64,000 nucleotides of DNA from Chloroflexota bacterium (GCA_002721615.1 PBKW01000009.1:59849-123848); one strand, 5' to 3'. Shown: positions 39,522-49,713, counted from the first letter of the stretch. Numbers and translations: made by a program. Notes: a model not told the origin generated them from the letters alone.

Positions 39522-40517
39522 TTATTCTTCAGATAAGTTTCTAGTCATTAACTCTTTAATTGCTGAATCTATAGAAATTTCATTATTTAATACTTTTGAT
39601 GTGGTAGTTGTTATAGGCATAGATACTTGTAATTTTTGGCTTAATTTTTCTGCTTGTATAGTAGTTTGAATTCCTTCTAAAGTAATTTTTGATTTATTTA
39701 AAAATTCTTTAACTGATGATCCTTGAGATAAAGCTACTCCTAGTTTCCAGTTTCTACTAGAATTTCCAAAACAGCTTGTAATTAAATCTCCCATTCCTGA
39801 TAAACCAGCAAATGTAGATTTTTCCGCTCCTAATTTTACTCCAAGTTTTGTAATTTCATGTAGTCCTCTTGTTACGAATGCAGATTTTGCATTCGTTCCT
39901 AATTTCAGACCATCTATAATTCCAGCTCCAATAGCTATGATATTTTTTAATGCTCCTCCTAATTCAGTTCCTATGACATCTGTTCCACTGTAAATCCTGA
40001 AACTATCAGATGAAAAAGAGTCTCGAAATTTATTTGAAAGATTAATATCTTTGAATGCAATAGTTGTAACAGTAGGCTTTCCTTCAGATATCTCCAAAGC
40101 AAGATTTGGACCAGATAAGGCTCCTATATTATTTATAGATGATTTAGTTAAGTAAGAATTTATTACTTCACACATTCTTTCTCCATTTATTGAAATGCCT
40201 TTAGTCGCACTAATTATTATTTTGTCTGAAGTAACATATTCTCTAATTTTTATTAAATTTTCATTTAGTGTATGAGAAGGTACAGCGATGATAATGATAT
40301 TAGATTGTTGGATATTTTTTTGAATATTTGATTCTATTTTAATTTCTCTAGGTAATTTCATTTGATTTGATAGATTTTTATGAACCCTAGTTTTATCAAG
40401 TAAATTTTTCTCTTCTTTAGATCTTGTTAAGATAGATATAGAACTAACTTTTTTTGATATTAAATAAGTTAGTGTAAAACCCCATGTAGTATTTCCGATT
40501 ACAGTAATTTTTTCCAT
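39522..40517 (-). CDS. gpsA: Glycerol-3-phosphate dehydrogenase (NAD(P)+)
   Basis: GALSGPNLALEISEGKPTVTTIA, ELGGALKNIIAIGAGIIDGLKLGTNAKSAFVTRGLHEI. Confidence 0.95.
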   Translation of the reverse strand: MEKITVIGNTTWGFTLTYLISKKVSSISILTRSKEEKNLLDKTRVHKNLSNQMKLPREIKIESNIQKNIQQSNIIIIAVPSHTLNENLIKIREYVTSDKIIISATKGISINGERMCEVINSYLTKSSINNIGALSGPNLALEISEGKPTVTTIAFKDINLSNKFRDSFSSDSFRIYSGTDVIGTELGGALKNIIAIGAGIIDGLKLGTNAKSAFVTRGLHEITKLGVKLGAEKSTFAGLSGMGDLITSCFGNSSRNWKLGVALSQGSSVKEFLNKSKITLEGIQTTIQAEKLSQKLQVSMPITTTTSKVLNNEISIDSAIKELMTRNLSEE

Positions 40518-40534
40518 AATTTATTAGAAGACCA

Positions 40535-41182
40535 TTAAGGTTTTTTATCATTTCCTATTTTGTTTTCTTTACCTTTAATTAATCTTTGGATATTTTCTTT
40601 ATGCCGATAGAATATGACACAAAAAATAAATAAAGTAAACAATATATCTGCAAAAGAAGAGCTTCCTATGGATGTGAAAAAGGAAATAATTACATATATC
40701 AATGCTAATGAGCCTCCCACAAGAGAACCTAGGGAAACATATTTAGAAATTGTTGCAATAATAATGAAACTAGTTAATGCAATTAGACATGCCAAAGGGT
40801 TGACAAGCAAATATACTCCTAAACTTGTTAAAACACCTTTTCCGCCCTTAAATCTATAATATACTGGCCAACAATGTCCTATGATTACCATAGATCCTAT
40901 GAGAATCATACTATAAGAAGGAATTTCAGCATCAGAAAACTTAAGTAAATAAACAAATAAGTAAACTATTAAAAAACCTTTCCCTATGTCTATTAATGCT
41001 ACTCCTGTAGCGATTTTAACTCCTAATGTTCTTCCAACATTTGTTGCACCCGTACTTCCACTTCCATGTTCTCTGATATCTATTCCTCTAATCAATTTTC
41101 CAAATATTAATCCAAATTGTATAGAACCAATTAAATAGGCGAGTATTCCCGTAAGTATATTTAAGCTTAATTGTAAGATCAT
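40535..41182 (-). CDS. plsY: Acyl-phosphate glycerol-3-phosphate acyltransferase
   Basis: GSIQFGLIFGKLIRGIDIREHGSGSTGATNVGRTLG...YYRFKGGKGVLTSLG. Confidence 0.94.
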   Translation of the reverse strand: MILQLSLNILTGILAYLIGSIQFGLIFGKLIRGIDIREHGSGSTGATNVGRTLGVKIATGVALIDIGKGFLIVYLFVYLLKFSDAEIPSYSMILIGSMVIIGHCWPVYYRFKGGKGVLTSLGVYLLVNPLACLIALTSFIIIATISKYVSLGSLVGGSLALIYVIISFFTSIGSSSFADILFTLFIFCVIFYRHKENIQRLIKGKENKIGNDKKP

Positions 41183-42486
41183 TATTTAATATCTAATTTT
41201 ATTGGTACCCCGTTTAACCCAAACTTTTTTCTTAATCCATTTTCTAAATATCTCTTATAAGTGAAGTGTAACAGCTTACCATTTTGAAATTTTATTTCAA
41301 ATGTTGGTGGTTTAGTTGATTTTTGGAAAGCATTTTTGATGATAATTTTTGATCTTCCTTTGGACGGAGGTGGATGTTTAGATATTGTATCTATAATGTT
41401 ATCCCATATTTTATTATCGGGAATAGTTCTATTATATTCTTCATACACTTCAAGTATTTTGTCAAAGATAGTATTTATCCCTATTTTTGTCACATTAGAA
41501 GTAAATATAATAGGAGATCCATTCAAAAACTTTAATTTATCCATTGTAATATTAGATACATCACCTTGTATTAATGACAATTTTTCATTGAGGTCCCACT
41601 TATTTGCTATTACGATACAGCCTTTTCCAGCATCTTTTATCATTCCAGCAATATGTGAATCTTGAGAACTTATTTTTTCAGTTATATCTGTAACTAATAA
41701 TGAAATATCACATCTTGAAATTGCCTTAACGCTTCTGATCACACTATATTTTTCTATTCCCGGTTCTATGCTTCCTCTTCTTCTTAGACCAGCAGTATCT
41801 ATGAAGTTAATTTTTTTATTTTTAAAAATAACTTCGGTATCTATTGAGTCCCTAGTAGTCCCTGCTATTGGATTAACTATAGATCTATCTTCACCAATGA
41901 TTGAGTTAAACAAGGAAGATTTTCCAACATTAGGTTTTCCAACAATTGCAACGTTTATTGAATCTGATTTCTCAGTTTTCTCATTAAATATAGGTAATTG
42001 TTTTGATATTTGATCTATTACATCAGACACGCCATTACCATGGTATGCGCTTAAAGTAACTACGTTTTTTAATCCTAATTGATAAAATTCTGAGATTCCT
42101 AAAAGTCTATTAGGATTATCAACTTTATTGATTGCTAAGACACAGGGTTTATTAGATGTTCGAGCTAGTTGAGCTGCATAGAAATCTAACACATTTAGGC
42201 CTTCTTTAGAATCTACTACTAAAATAATTCCATCAGACTCTCTCAAAACTTGCTTTGTGACTTCAGAAACTTCATTAGAGAGTTCTTCTTGAGGGTTTTC
42301 ATCTATACCCCCTGTATCAATTAATATAAATTTGTTATCTTCTGATTCTATATTTAAAGATATCCAATCTCTTGTAGTTCCAGGAATATCACTAACTATT
42401 GAAAAACGGGATCCTGCAATTCTATTAAAAAGAGTAGATTTTCCCACATTGGGTCTTCCTAAAATTGCAATTACTGGGATACTCAT
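41182..42486 (-). CDS. der: GTPase Der (EngA)
   Basis: Two G domains: AILGRPNVGKSTLFNRI and AIVGKPNVGKSSLFNSI; ATG 42486. Confidence 0.97.
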   Translation of the reverse strand: MSIPVIAILGRPNVGKSTLFNRIAGSRFSIVSDIPGTTRDWISLNIESEDNKFILIDTGGIDENPQEELSNEVSEVTKQVLRESDGIILVVDSKEGLNVLDFYAAQLARTSNKPCVLAINKVDNPNRLLGISEFYQLGLKNVVTLSAYHGNGVSDVIDQISKQLPIFNEKTEKSDSINVAIVGKPNVGKSSLFNSIIGEDRSIVNPIAGTTRDSIDTEVIFKNKKINFIDTAGLRRRGSIEPGIEKYSVIRSVKAISRCDISLLVTDITEKISSQDSHIAGMIKDAGKGCIVIANKWDLNEKLSLIQGDVSNITMDKLKFLNGSPIIFTSNVTKIGINTIFDKILEVYEEYNRTIPDNKIWDNIIDTISKHPPPSKGRSKIIIKNAFQKSTKPPTFEIKFQNGKLLHFTYKRYLENGLRKKFGLNGVPIKLDIK

Positions 42487-42503
42487 AAGAAATTTTAGAA
42501 TAA

Positions 42504-43409
42504 TTATATTAAAAATATTTGATTTAATAGAGAAACTTGAGACCAAACTCTATTTTCTGCTTGCTCAAATACTATTGATTGTGGATGCTCTAATAGATTT
42601 TCAGAAATTTCTTCTCCAGGGTGTGCTGGTAGATCGTGCATGAATAAAGCTTCTTGTGATAAGGAAAGCAATTTTTCATTGACTTGAAAATTTTTGAAGA
42701 TGATTTTTCTTTCAGCAATTTCTTTTTCTTGTCCCATACTAGCCCAAACATCTGTATAGATAATATTAGAATTTTTAACAGATTCTTCAGGAGAAGACTC
42801 AATATGGAATTTACCCCCATATTTGTTTTCTAATTGTTTTATTTTTGTAATATGTGTCTCATCAAACCCATATCCTTCAGGAGTACAAATGATAAATTCT
42901 CCACCTAGAGATAGAATAGCATGAGATAAACTGCGTGCTACATTATTGCCATCTCCAATGAAAGTAATTTTTATATCTTTAAAATCTAAAGATGTGGCTT
43001 CATATATTGTTAAAAGATCTCCTAGGGCTTGGCATGGATGTTCTAAATCACTTAAAGCATTTATTACTGGAATATTAGAATAATTAGAGAATTCTTCTAT
43101 AGTAGAATGTGAATAAGTTCTCAGAATAGCAATATCAGCCATTCTTGAAACTACTTTGGATATGTCTTTAATAGGTTCTCTTTTGCCCATACCAATTTCT
43201 TCAGGGCCAAAATATATAGGTAATCCGCCAAGTATATTAATAGCTTTGAAGAATCCAAGTTTTGTTCTTAAAGAAGGTTTTTCAAATAATAAAACCACAT
43301 TTTTCCCTTTTAGAGATTCAGTTTTGAAACCTTTTTTAAAATCTAAAGATTTTTCTATGATCTTTCTTATTTGTTTTGGTTTTAAATCAGTGATATTTAA
43401 TAAATTCAT
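42504..43409 (-). CDS. argF: Ornithine carbamoyltransferase
   Basis: FEKPSLRTKLGF, HPCQALGDLLTIYE, MHDLPAHPGEEIS. Confidence 0.93.
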   Translation of the reverse strand: MNLLNITDLKPKQIRKIIEKSLDFKKGFKTESLKGKNVVLLFEKPSLRTKLGFFKAINILGGLPIYFGPEEIGMGKREPIKDISKVVSRMADIAILRTYSHSTIEEFSNYSNIPVINALSDLEHPCQALGDLLTIYEATSLDFKDIKITFIGDGNNVARSLSHAILSLGGEFIICTPEGYGFDETHITKIKQLENKYGGKFHIESSPEESVKNSNIIYTDVWASMGQEKEIAERKIIFKNFQVNEKLLSLSQEALFMHDLPAHPGEEISENLLEHPQSIVFEQAENRVWSQVSLLNQIFLI

Positions 43410-43477
43410 GATATTAATTCAAGTTGTTTTATAAATGTATATTAAAGCAAAATATTCTTTTAAAGAAATTATCGCTA

Positions 43478-45145
43478 CTACATTTTGTTTGGTGACTCCA
43501 TTCCCATTATAGATAATGTTTCAGAAAGAATTAATTTAGAAGCTTTTATTAGGTCTAATCTACTTTTTGAGGTTTCGTAATCTTCTTGTTTTTCAGGCAA
43601 CACTCTACACTCTTCGTAGAATTTTTGAAGTAATTGAGATAATTCCAAAGTGTATTGAGGCAGCCTGTGAACTTCTAATTTTTCTGATGAAAATCTTAAA
43701 ATTTCTGGGAATTCTGAAAGTTTTTTCATTATTTCTATTTCAGAATCGTGTGTTAAAAGTTTTAAGTTAGAAGTTGATTTTGAAAAATTGAAGTTTTTAC
43801 TTTTTTCTATTATTGAATTCATTCTTGCATGAGCATATTGGACATAAAAAACTGGATTTTCATTAGATTTTTTTTTAGAAATATCTAGGTCAAATTCAAT
43901 TTGACTTTCAGGAGATTTACTCAGAAAGTTATACCTACAAGCATCTTTTCCAACTTCTTCTATTAATTCTTTTAATGGAATTGATGTGCCTTTTCTTTTA
44001 CTGAATTTTGTCATTGAAGATTTCGTTTTTAAAGAAACAATTTGGTTCAAAATTACAACAAATCTATTTTTTTCTATCCCCAAAGCCTTTAATGCATCTG
44101 ATAACCTTTTTATATGCCCATGATGATCTGCTCCCCATATATCTATTACGGTGTCAAAATTTCTAGTGAGGAATTTATTTTTATGATAAGCAATATCAGT
44201 AGCAAAATAAGTAGGTGCACCTCCGTCACTTTTAATTAGAACATTATTCTTATCATCTCCAAGTTTTTTTGAGTCTAGCCATGTGGCCCCATCTTTTTCA
44301 AAAACTAAATTTTTCTTTTTTAAAATATTAATTGTTTCTTTAAATTCGCCACTTTTTATTAGAGATTTTTCACTAAACCATGAATTGTATTCAACTCCTA
44401 GTTCGATTAGGTCATTCTTGATGTTATTTAATATTTGTTTGATGCCTATTTTTTTGAGATGTATTAGAGCCTCTTTTTTAGATATTTTGGTGAATTTTTC
44501 ATAGTTTTCTGATTTTATTTGTTCTGCTATTTCCTCTAATTCTTTTCCTTCATATCCGTTTTCAGGTATAGGTAAATTATTATTAAATAAGTTCATATAT
44601 CTTACATATAAAGATTCAGTGAAAAGGTCTATTTGATTTCCAGCATCATTAATGTAATATTCTCTGTTTACTTGAAAGCCTTGTGTCTCTAATAAATTAG
44701 ATAAAGTACTTCCAATTACTGCACCTCTTGCATGTCCAATGTGTAAATTTCCTGTAGGATTTACACTAACAAACTCAACTTGAATTTTTTTATTGAAGTT
44801 CTCTTTTTTTGAATAATTATTTTCTTTATTTAGGATAGATTTTAAATTTTCTTGTAACCACTGATCTGACAAAAAGAAATTTATAAATCCAGGTTTTTTA
44901 AAAGATACATTTTTTATAAAATCAGGAAGTTCTAGATTTTTTATAATTATTTTCGCTATTTCTTCAGGATTTTTATTTAATCCTCGGGAAACTTGTAGCG
45001 CAATATTAGATGAATAGTCTCCATGTTCTTTAATTTGAGGTTTTTCTACAACAAAATCAATTTTGTAACTCTTTTTTAAGTATTCCTGTTTGACTGATGA
45101 AAGAGCTTTATATAAATGTTTTTTAAGAGCAAATGAAATGTCCAT
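43478..45145 (-). CDS. argS: Arginyl-tRNA synthetase
   Basis: VNPTGNLHIGHARGAVIGSTLSNLLE; class I DALR C-terminal domain. Confidence 0.97.
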   Translation of the reverse strand: MDISFALKKHLYKALSSVKQEYLKKSYKIDFVVEKPQIKEHGDYSSNIALQVSRGLNKNPEEIAKIIIKNLELPDFIKNVSFKKPGFINFFLSDQWLQENLKSILNKENNYSKKENFNKKIQVEFVSVNPTGNLHIGHARGAVIGSTLSNLLETQGFQVNREYYINDAGNQIDLFTESLYVRYMNLFNNNLPIPENGYEGKELEEIAEQIKSENYEKFTKISKKEALIHLKKIGIKQILNNIKNDLIELGVEYNSWFSEKSLIKSGEFKETINILKKKNLVFEKDGATWLDSKKLGDDKNNVLIKSDGGAPTYFATDIAYHKNKFLTRNFDTVIDIWGADHHGHIKRLSDALKALGIEKNRFVVILNQIVSLKTKSSMTKFSKRKGTSIPLKELIEEVGKDACRYNFLSKSPESQIEFDLDISKKKSNENPVFYVQYAHARMNSIIEKSKNFNFSKSTSNLKLLTHDSEIEIMKKLSEFPEILRFSSEKLEVHRLPQYTLELSQLLQKFYEECRVLPEKQEDYETSKSRLDLIKASKLILSETLSIMGMESPNKM

Positions 45146-45246
45146 AGGATTAGATTAGCACAAAAATCATCTATGTTGACTATAGTGAAGGATAAAAAAA
45201 AATCATGTATTCTTATTCATAAGTATTAATAATTTATAGGATTTTT

Positions 45247-45393
45247 ATGGATAAGTTAAAAACAGATTTTTTTAAAAAGTTATTTCAAGATTTTAATTTG
45301 TCTTCCTCTGAAATTCATGATCTTGAGAATAATCTCAATGTAATAAAATCACATTTAGATATATTAAAAAAAATAAATATCAATAAAAGATAA
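45247..45393 (+). CDS. Small 48-aa protein resembling the N-terminal helix of GatC/AtzG
   Basis: Not in ORF track; AGGA upstream of ATG; MDKLKTDFFKKLFQDFNLSSSEIHDLENNLNVIKSHLDILKKINININ-like helix immediately before an amidase. Confidence 0.5.
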   Translation: MDKLKTDFFKKLFQDFNLSSSEIHDLENNLNVIKSHLDILKKININKR

Positions 45394-45499
45394 GAAGGAA
45401 AATATAAATAACCAAGAATTAACTCAATATACAATAAAAGATTTATCACAAAAAATTTATGATAAATCTATATCTCCGATTGAATTAACTAATGCTTAT

Positions 45500-46813
45500 T
45501 TGGATAACATTAAATTTTTTGATAAAGAGTTAAATTCTTTTATGGAAGTTTATGAAGACTCAGCCTTAAAAACAGCTATCAGGCTTGAAAAAGAGCAGTT
45601 ATCAGGTGATATAAGAGGACCTCTTCATGGTATTCCAATAGGATTGAAAGATATTTTTGATGTTAAAAATAAAATTACAACAGTTGGATCAAAAATTTTA
45701 AGAAATAATTTTGTGTCCTCTAATGCCACTGTAGTTGAGAAGTTAGAAGCATCAGGAGCTATAATTATAGGAAAAACTTCTTTAGTAGAATTTGCATTTG
45801 GGTCTACAGGATTGAATCCTCATTATCCTCAAACTGTAAATCCTTGGAATAAAGAAAAAATTCCTGGAGGATCAAGTAGTGGATCAGGAGTAGCAGTTTC
45901 TTCAAAACTATGTGTGGCAGCATTGGGTACAGATACTGGAGGATCAGTCAGAATGCCTGCTTCTTTGTGTGGTGTTTCTGGACTAAAACCTACTTATGGA
46001 TTAGTTTCACGAACTGGAGTTTTTCCATTAAGTTGGACTTTAGACCATGTGGGTCCTTTAGCAAGAACTCCTTACGATTGTGGTGTGATAATGAATAGTA
46101 TTTCAGGTTATGACCCATCCGACAAGTATTCGATTCTATTGGATGATTTTGACTTTAATCGAAAAATTGGAAAATCTATTAGAGGGATTAAAATTGGCAT
46201 TCCTCAAGAATATTTTTTTGATGATTTAGATTCAGAAATTGAAGGCAAAGTTAATAATTCTATTAGTTTTCTTGAAGATAATGGAGCAATAATCCAAAAA
46301 ATTTCTTGTCCTTGGGTAAAATTTGGAAGATCTATAAATTTTATTATTAGTTCATCAGAAGGATTATCTATACATGAAAATTGGTTAAAGAAATTTAGAG
46401 ATCAATATGATCCTGAAGTAAAATCTAGATTTTTATCAGCTAAATCAATTAGTTCAAATGATTATATAAAAGCATTAAAAGCTAAAGAATGGTTTACTGA
46501 ACAAATGAATAATGTTTTCAAAAAAGTAGATTTAATTGTTTCTCCCACGATACCTATTTTGGCTACAGATATAAAAGATGATCCTAATGTAGCAAGTATA
46601 AAAAATCCTTCATTTACTGGTGTTTTTAATGTAACTGGACATCCATCATTAAGCGTTAATGTTGGTTTCTCAAAAAGTAAACTTCCTATTGGTTTAATGA
46701 TTAGTGGTAGACATAAGGAAGATGATTTAGTTCTACAAGTAGGCGAGGTGATAAGTGGGGCTGAATCAACATATTATAGAAAAAATGTGAGCCAGATTCA
46801 GGAAACAAGATGA
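45500..46813 (+). CDS. Amidase-signature family protein (GatA/AtzE-like)
   Basis: IPIGLKDIFDVKN, IPGGSSSGSGVAVSSKLCVAALGTDTGGSVRMPASLCG; homology appears to extend upstream of TTG 45500. Confidence 0.88.
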   Translation: MDNIKFFDKELNSFMEVYEDSALKTAIRLEKEQLSGDIRGPLHGIPIGLKDIFDVKNKITTVGSKILRNNFVSSNATVVEKLEASGAIIIGKTSLVEFAFGSTGLNPHYPQTVNPWNKEKIPGGSSSGSGVAVSSKLCVAALGTDTGGSVRMPASLCGVSGLKPTYGLVSRTGVFPLSWTLDHVGPLARTPYDCGVIMNSISGYDPSDKYSILLDDFDFNRKIGKSIRGIKIGIPQEYFFDDLDSEIEGKVNNSISFLEDNGAIIQKISCPWVKFGRSINFIISSSEGLSIHENWLKKFRDQYDPEVKSRFLSAKSISSNDYIKALKAKEWFTEQMNNVFKKVDLIVSPTIPILATDIKDDPNVASIKNPSFTGVFNVTGHPSLSVNVGFSKSKLPIGLMISGRHKEDDLVLQVGEVISGAESTYYRKNVSQIQETR

Positions 46814-47748
46814 AACAAATTTTAGGATTATTTGAAATATTCCGTTTAAGACAGCAAATAAAAAATTTACTTGTAATTGTTCCATTTTTATTCTCCCTAA
46901 ATTTATGGTATCCCAACAATGAATTAGGGCAATATTTTTTAATTTTTTCTTCTGTAATAGGAGGGGTTTTGGTTTTTTCTTTATCTTCTTGGGCAGTATA
47001 TCTTTTTAATGATGTGGTAGATGCTGAGATGGATTTAATTCATGACTCTAAGAAGAATAGGCCTATAGCTAGAGGTACAGTATCAAAAATTTATGCTTTC
47101 ATAATGTCTCTACTGTTGATGATAGGGACTCCTATGTTAGCTTTTTTGCTTAGTACAGGTTTTTGTTTTTGTATATCTATATATTTAATAATGAATATTT
47201 TTTATTCTCTCTTTTTGAAAAAAATAGTTATTATTGATGTCATTATAGTTGCTCTAGGATTCGTTATTAGAGCACTTTCAGGAGTATTTATTCTTCGAGA
47301 TAGTGGAGTTGAGATTTTATCTAATCTTCAAGTATCTCCTTGGTTTTATTTGTGTACAGGATTTGGAGCTCTTTTTATTGTTTTGATGAAGAGACAAGGA
47401 GAATTAGAAGGTTCGGAGCAAACATTTGTTACTAGGCCTACTTTGAGGATGTATTCTACAAATTTGCTTTTAAGTTTTATTAATATATCGTGTTCTGCGA
47501 CTATAATTACATATTCATTATATACTGTCAGTGGTAAATTTGGTTGGGAAGTGAATGTTCCTTCTGATAACTCTATGATTATTACAGTACCATTAGTGAT
47601 TATTGGAATTTTTCGTTATATGTATCTTTGTTTTGAAGAAAAAAAAGGAGAAAGTCCAGAAAAAATTATTACTTCAGACATATTCTTAATCATAGTAATT
47701 TTAATCTGGTTAGTGACTAGCATTTTTATATTGTTATTAAGGGGATAA
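46810..47748 (+). CDS. UbiA-family prenyltransferase, decaprenyl-phosphate phosphoribosyltransferase-like
   Basis: NDVVDAEMDLIHDSKKNRPIARG motif, multi-TM. Confidence 0.82.
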   Translation: MKQILGLFEIFRLRQQIKNLLVIVPFLFSLNLWYPNNELGQYFLIFSSVIGGVLVFSLSSWAVYLFNDVVDAEMDLIHDSKKNRPIARGTVSKIYAFIMSLLLMIGTPMLAFLLSTGFCFCISIYLIMNIFYSLFLKKIVIIDVIIVALGFVIRALSGVFILRDSGVEILSNLQVSPWFYLCTGFGALFIVLMKRQGELEGSEQTFVTRPTLRMYSTNLLLSFINISCSATIITYSLYTVSGKFGWEVNVPSDNSMIITVPLVIIGIFRYMYLCFEEKKGESPEKIITSDIFLIIVILIWLVTSIFILLLRG

Positions 47749-47749
47749 T

Positions 47750-48508
47750 ATGAAATATAAGAATTATCTAGAAGTTATTTATCCCATAGAGAAAAGAAAA
47801 GTAGAAATTTATATTCCTTGGGTAATTGTTCAGAGAATACTTTCTATACCTTTTTTAGGCTTAAGTATATTGTTAAAAATTTCTCCTAATTTTATTTCAT
47901 TTATTTCTATTTTTCTCATTTTTTCTGCCTCATTTTTAATGTTCTTAGATTTTTTTATTTCTGGAATATTAGTATTAACTTTAGCTGTGATATTCGACTG
48001 TGTTGATGGCGAGTTAGCTAGAGTTACAAAAAAAACAAGTATATTAGGTGAAAGATTGGAGCATCTGGCGGCAGATTTATTCTCTATGATTGGAATTCCT
48101 TCAATAGCAATTTGGTTATTCATTTATAATGATTTATCCATTTTGATCTTATTTTTTTGTTTTTTGGCAGCTACTTCTCATGTATTTATAAGAAACTTTT
48201 TTCAGTTTGATTCTAATGTTGAGATTAAAAAAACAGTTTTTTTTGGAAAAATTCTTCTTTCTCAGTCTAAAGAATTCATAAGTATTAATGATTCATCTAT
48301 ATTTATATCTATTATGTTTTTTCTAAAAATGAATTTGGTTACTCAAGATGGAATTTTGTTTTTTGTAATTATTTTATCTGGTATTTTTTACCCACAAAAT
48401 CTTTCTTATTTAGTAATTCTAGTAAGTATTTCACAAATATTTTTCGTATCTTTAATAATATTTGGGAGTATAGCAAAAAACAGAATAACTTTATTTATTA
48501 AGGATTAA
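47750..48508 (+). CDS. CDP-alcohol phosphatidyltransferase-family membrane protein
   Basis: DCVDGELARVTKKTSILGERLEHLAAD, variant of D-x2-DG-x2-AR-x8-G-x3-D-x3-D; multi-TM. Confidence 0.75.
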   Translation: MKYKNYLEVIYPIEKRKVEIYIPWVIVQRILSIPFLGLSILLKISPNFISFISIFLIFSASFLMFLDFFISGILVLTLAVIFDCVDGELARVTKKTSILGERLEHLAADLFSMIGIPSIAIWLFIYNDLSILILFFCFLAATSHVFIRNFFQFDSNVEIKKTVFFGKILLSQSKEFISINDSSIFISIMFFLKMNLVTQDGILFFVIILSGIFYPQNLSYLVILVSISQIFFVSLIIFGSIAKNRITLFIKD

Positions 48509-49231
48509 ATTCTTAGCATCTTCATAATCTTTTGGGAAGTCTATTTCTATCCACTTTTTCCCTTCTATTGAGACAAATCCTATATCAACTAATTTGACTA
48601 ATTCATCTAGAAGATCTTCATATCCGATGTTTTTTAAATTCAATGAAATGTTTTTTTCAATTATTTCAAATAATTTTTGTATAGATCTTCTATTTAATTT
48701 CATGAATCCTATTGATTCTCCGAAATTCTTGAATTCTCCTGTAAGTCCACGTTTAATAGAAAGAATTTTTTTTGTAGAAGCCCCAACTAAAATTTCTTCA
48801 CCAGAATTCTTAGATTTTGGATCGATTAAAATAAGATTTTCATTTTTAGAATTAAATATTAAAGAAGTTATACTAGATTCACAAAAAACATCTCCATCCA
48901 TGATGATGTTGTGATTATTAATATGGTTTTTTGTTAAATTTAGGCTAATGATACTACCTAATTCATAATCTGGGTTTACGATAAAATCACAATAGGATGA
49001 AAGTTTATGTTTGGAAATTTGAGTTTTAATTTTTTCAGATTTATATCCTGTTACAAAAATAATCTTATTAATTTGTTTTTCATAATTAGATAATTGATCT
49101 AGAGTTCTATCAATTAAGGTTCTACCATGAATTTTTAATAGACATTTTGGATCTTTTGTCACGTTTTCTAACCTAGAACCTCTCCCAGCTACTAAAATTA
49201 TTATGTTTAAATTTTTATGATCTTTACACAT
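48491..49231 (-). CDS. Sugar-phosphate/phosphonate nucleotidyltransferase (PntC-like NTP transferase)
   Basis: IILVAGRGSRLENVTKDPKCLLKIHGRTLIDRTLDQL; IMDGDVFCE. Confidence 0.8.
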   Translation of the reverse strand: MCKDHKNLNIIILVAGRGSRLENVTKDPKCLLKIHGRTLIDRTLDQLSNYEKQINKIIFVTGYKSEKIKTQISKHKLSSYCDFIVNPDYELGSIISLNLTKNHINNHNIIMDGDVFCESSITSLIFNSKNENLILIDPKSKNSGEEILVGASTKKILSIKRGLTGEFKNFGESIGFMKLNRRSIQKLFEIIEKNISLNLKNIGYEDLLDELVKLVDIGFVSIEGKKWIEIDFPKDYEDAKNLILNK

Positions 49232-49713
49232 TAATTTTCTAAGTTACCTTTGGGTTTTTTATCACGTTCAACCATTTCAATTACATTACCATCAGGGTCC
49301 TGTATATATATTGCATATCGAGCCCAAGGATAAGGTTTGTCTCTCAATGTAGGCTCTCCGTTACTAAGAATTTTTACATTTCTTTCTTTTAAGTTCTTAT
49401 ACCAACTTCTTACATCATCTACGATGAAAGCACAATGAGCAGAACCTGGTAGAAACACTTTATCCATTTTTTTTCTTTTTTCACCGGTAGGATTAACATA
49501 TTCAAATAATTCTATTGAATGTCCATCTCCAGTTCCTACAAAAGCCATTTTAAGTTCCATGTTTTTTAATCCAACGACATCTGATATCCATGTTCCTGAT
49601 TGTGTTGCAGGTTCTCTTTCTATTTTTAATCCTAAAATATCAACATAGAAATGTAATGATGCCTCTAGGTTTTCCACGACAAAACCAGTATGATATTGTC
49701 CAAGTATATTCAT
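49231..49713 (-). CDS. VOC-family (glyoxalase/dioxygenase-fold) protein
   Basis: HTGFVVENLEASLHFYVDILGLKIE...YAIYIQDPDGNVIEMVER. Confidence 0.88.
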   Translation of the reverse strand: MNILGQYHTGFVVENLEASLHFYVDILGLKIEREPATQSGTWISDVVGLKNMELKMAFVGTGDGHSIELFEYVNPTGEKRKKMDKVFLPGSAHCAFIVDDVRSWYKNLKERNVKILSNGEPTLRDKPYPWARYAIYIQDPDGNVIEMVERDKKPKGNLEN

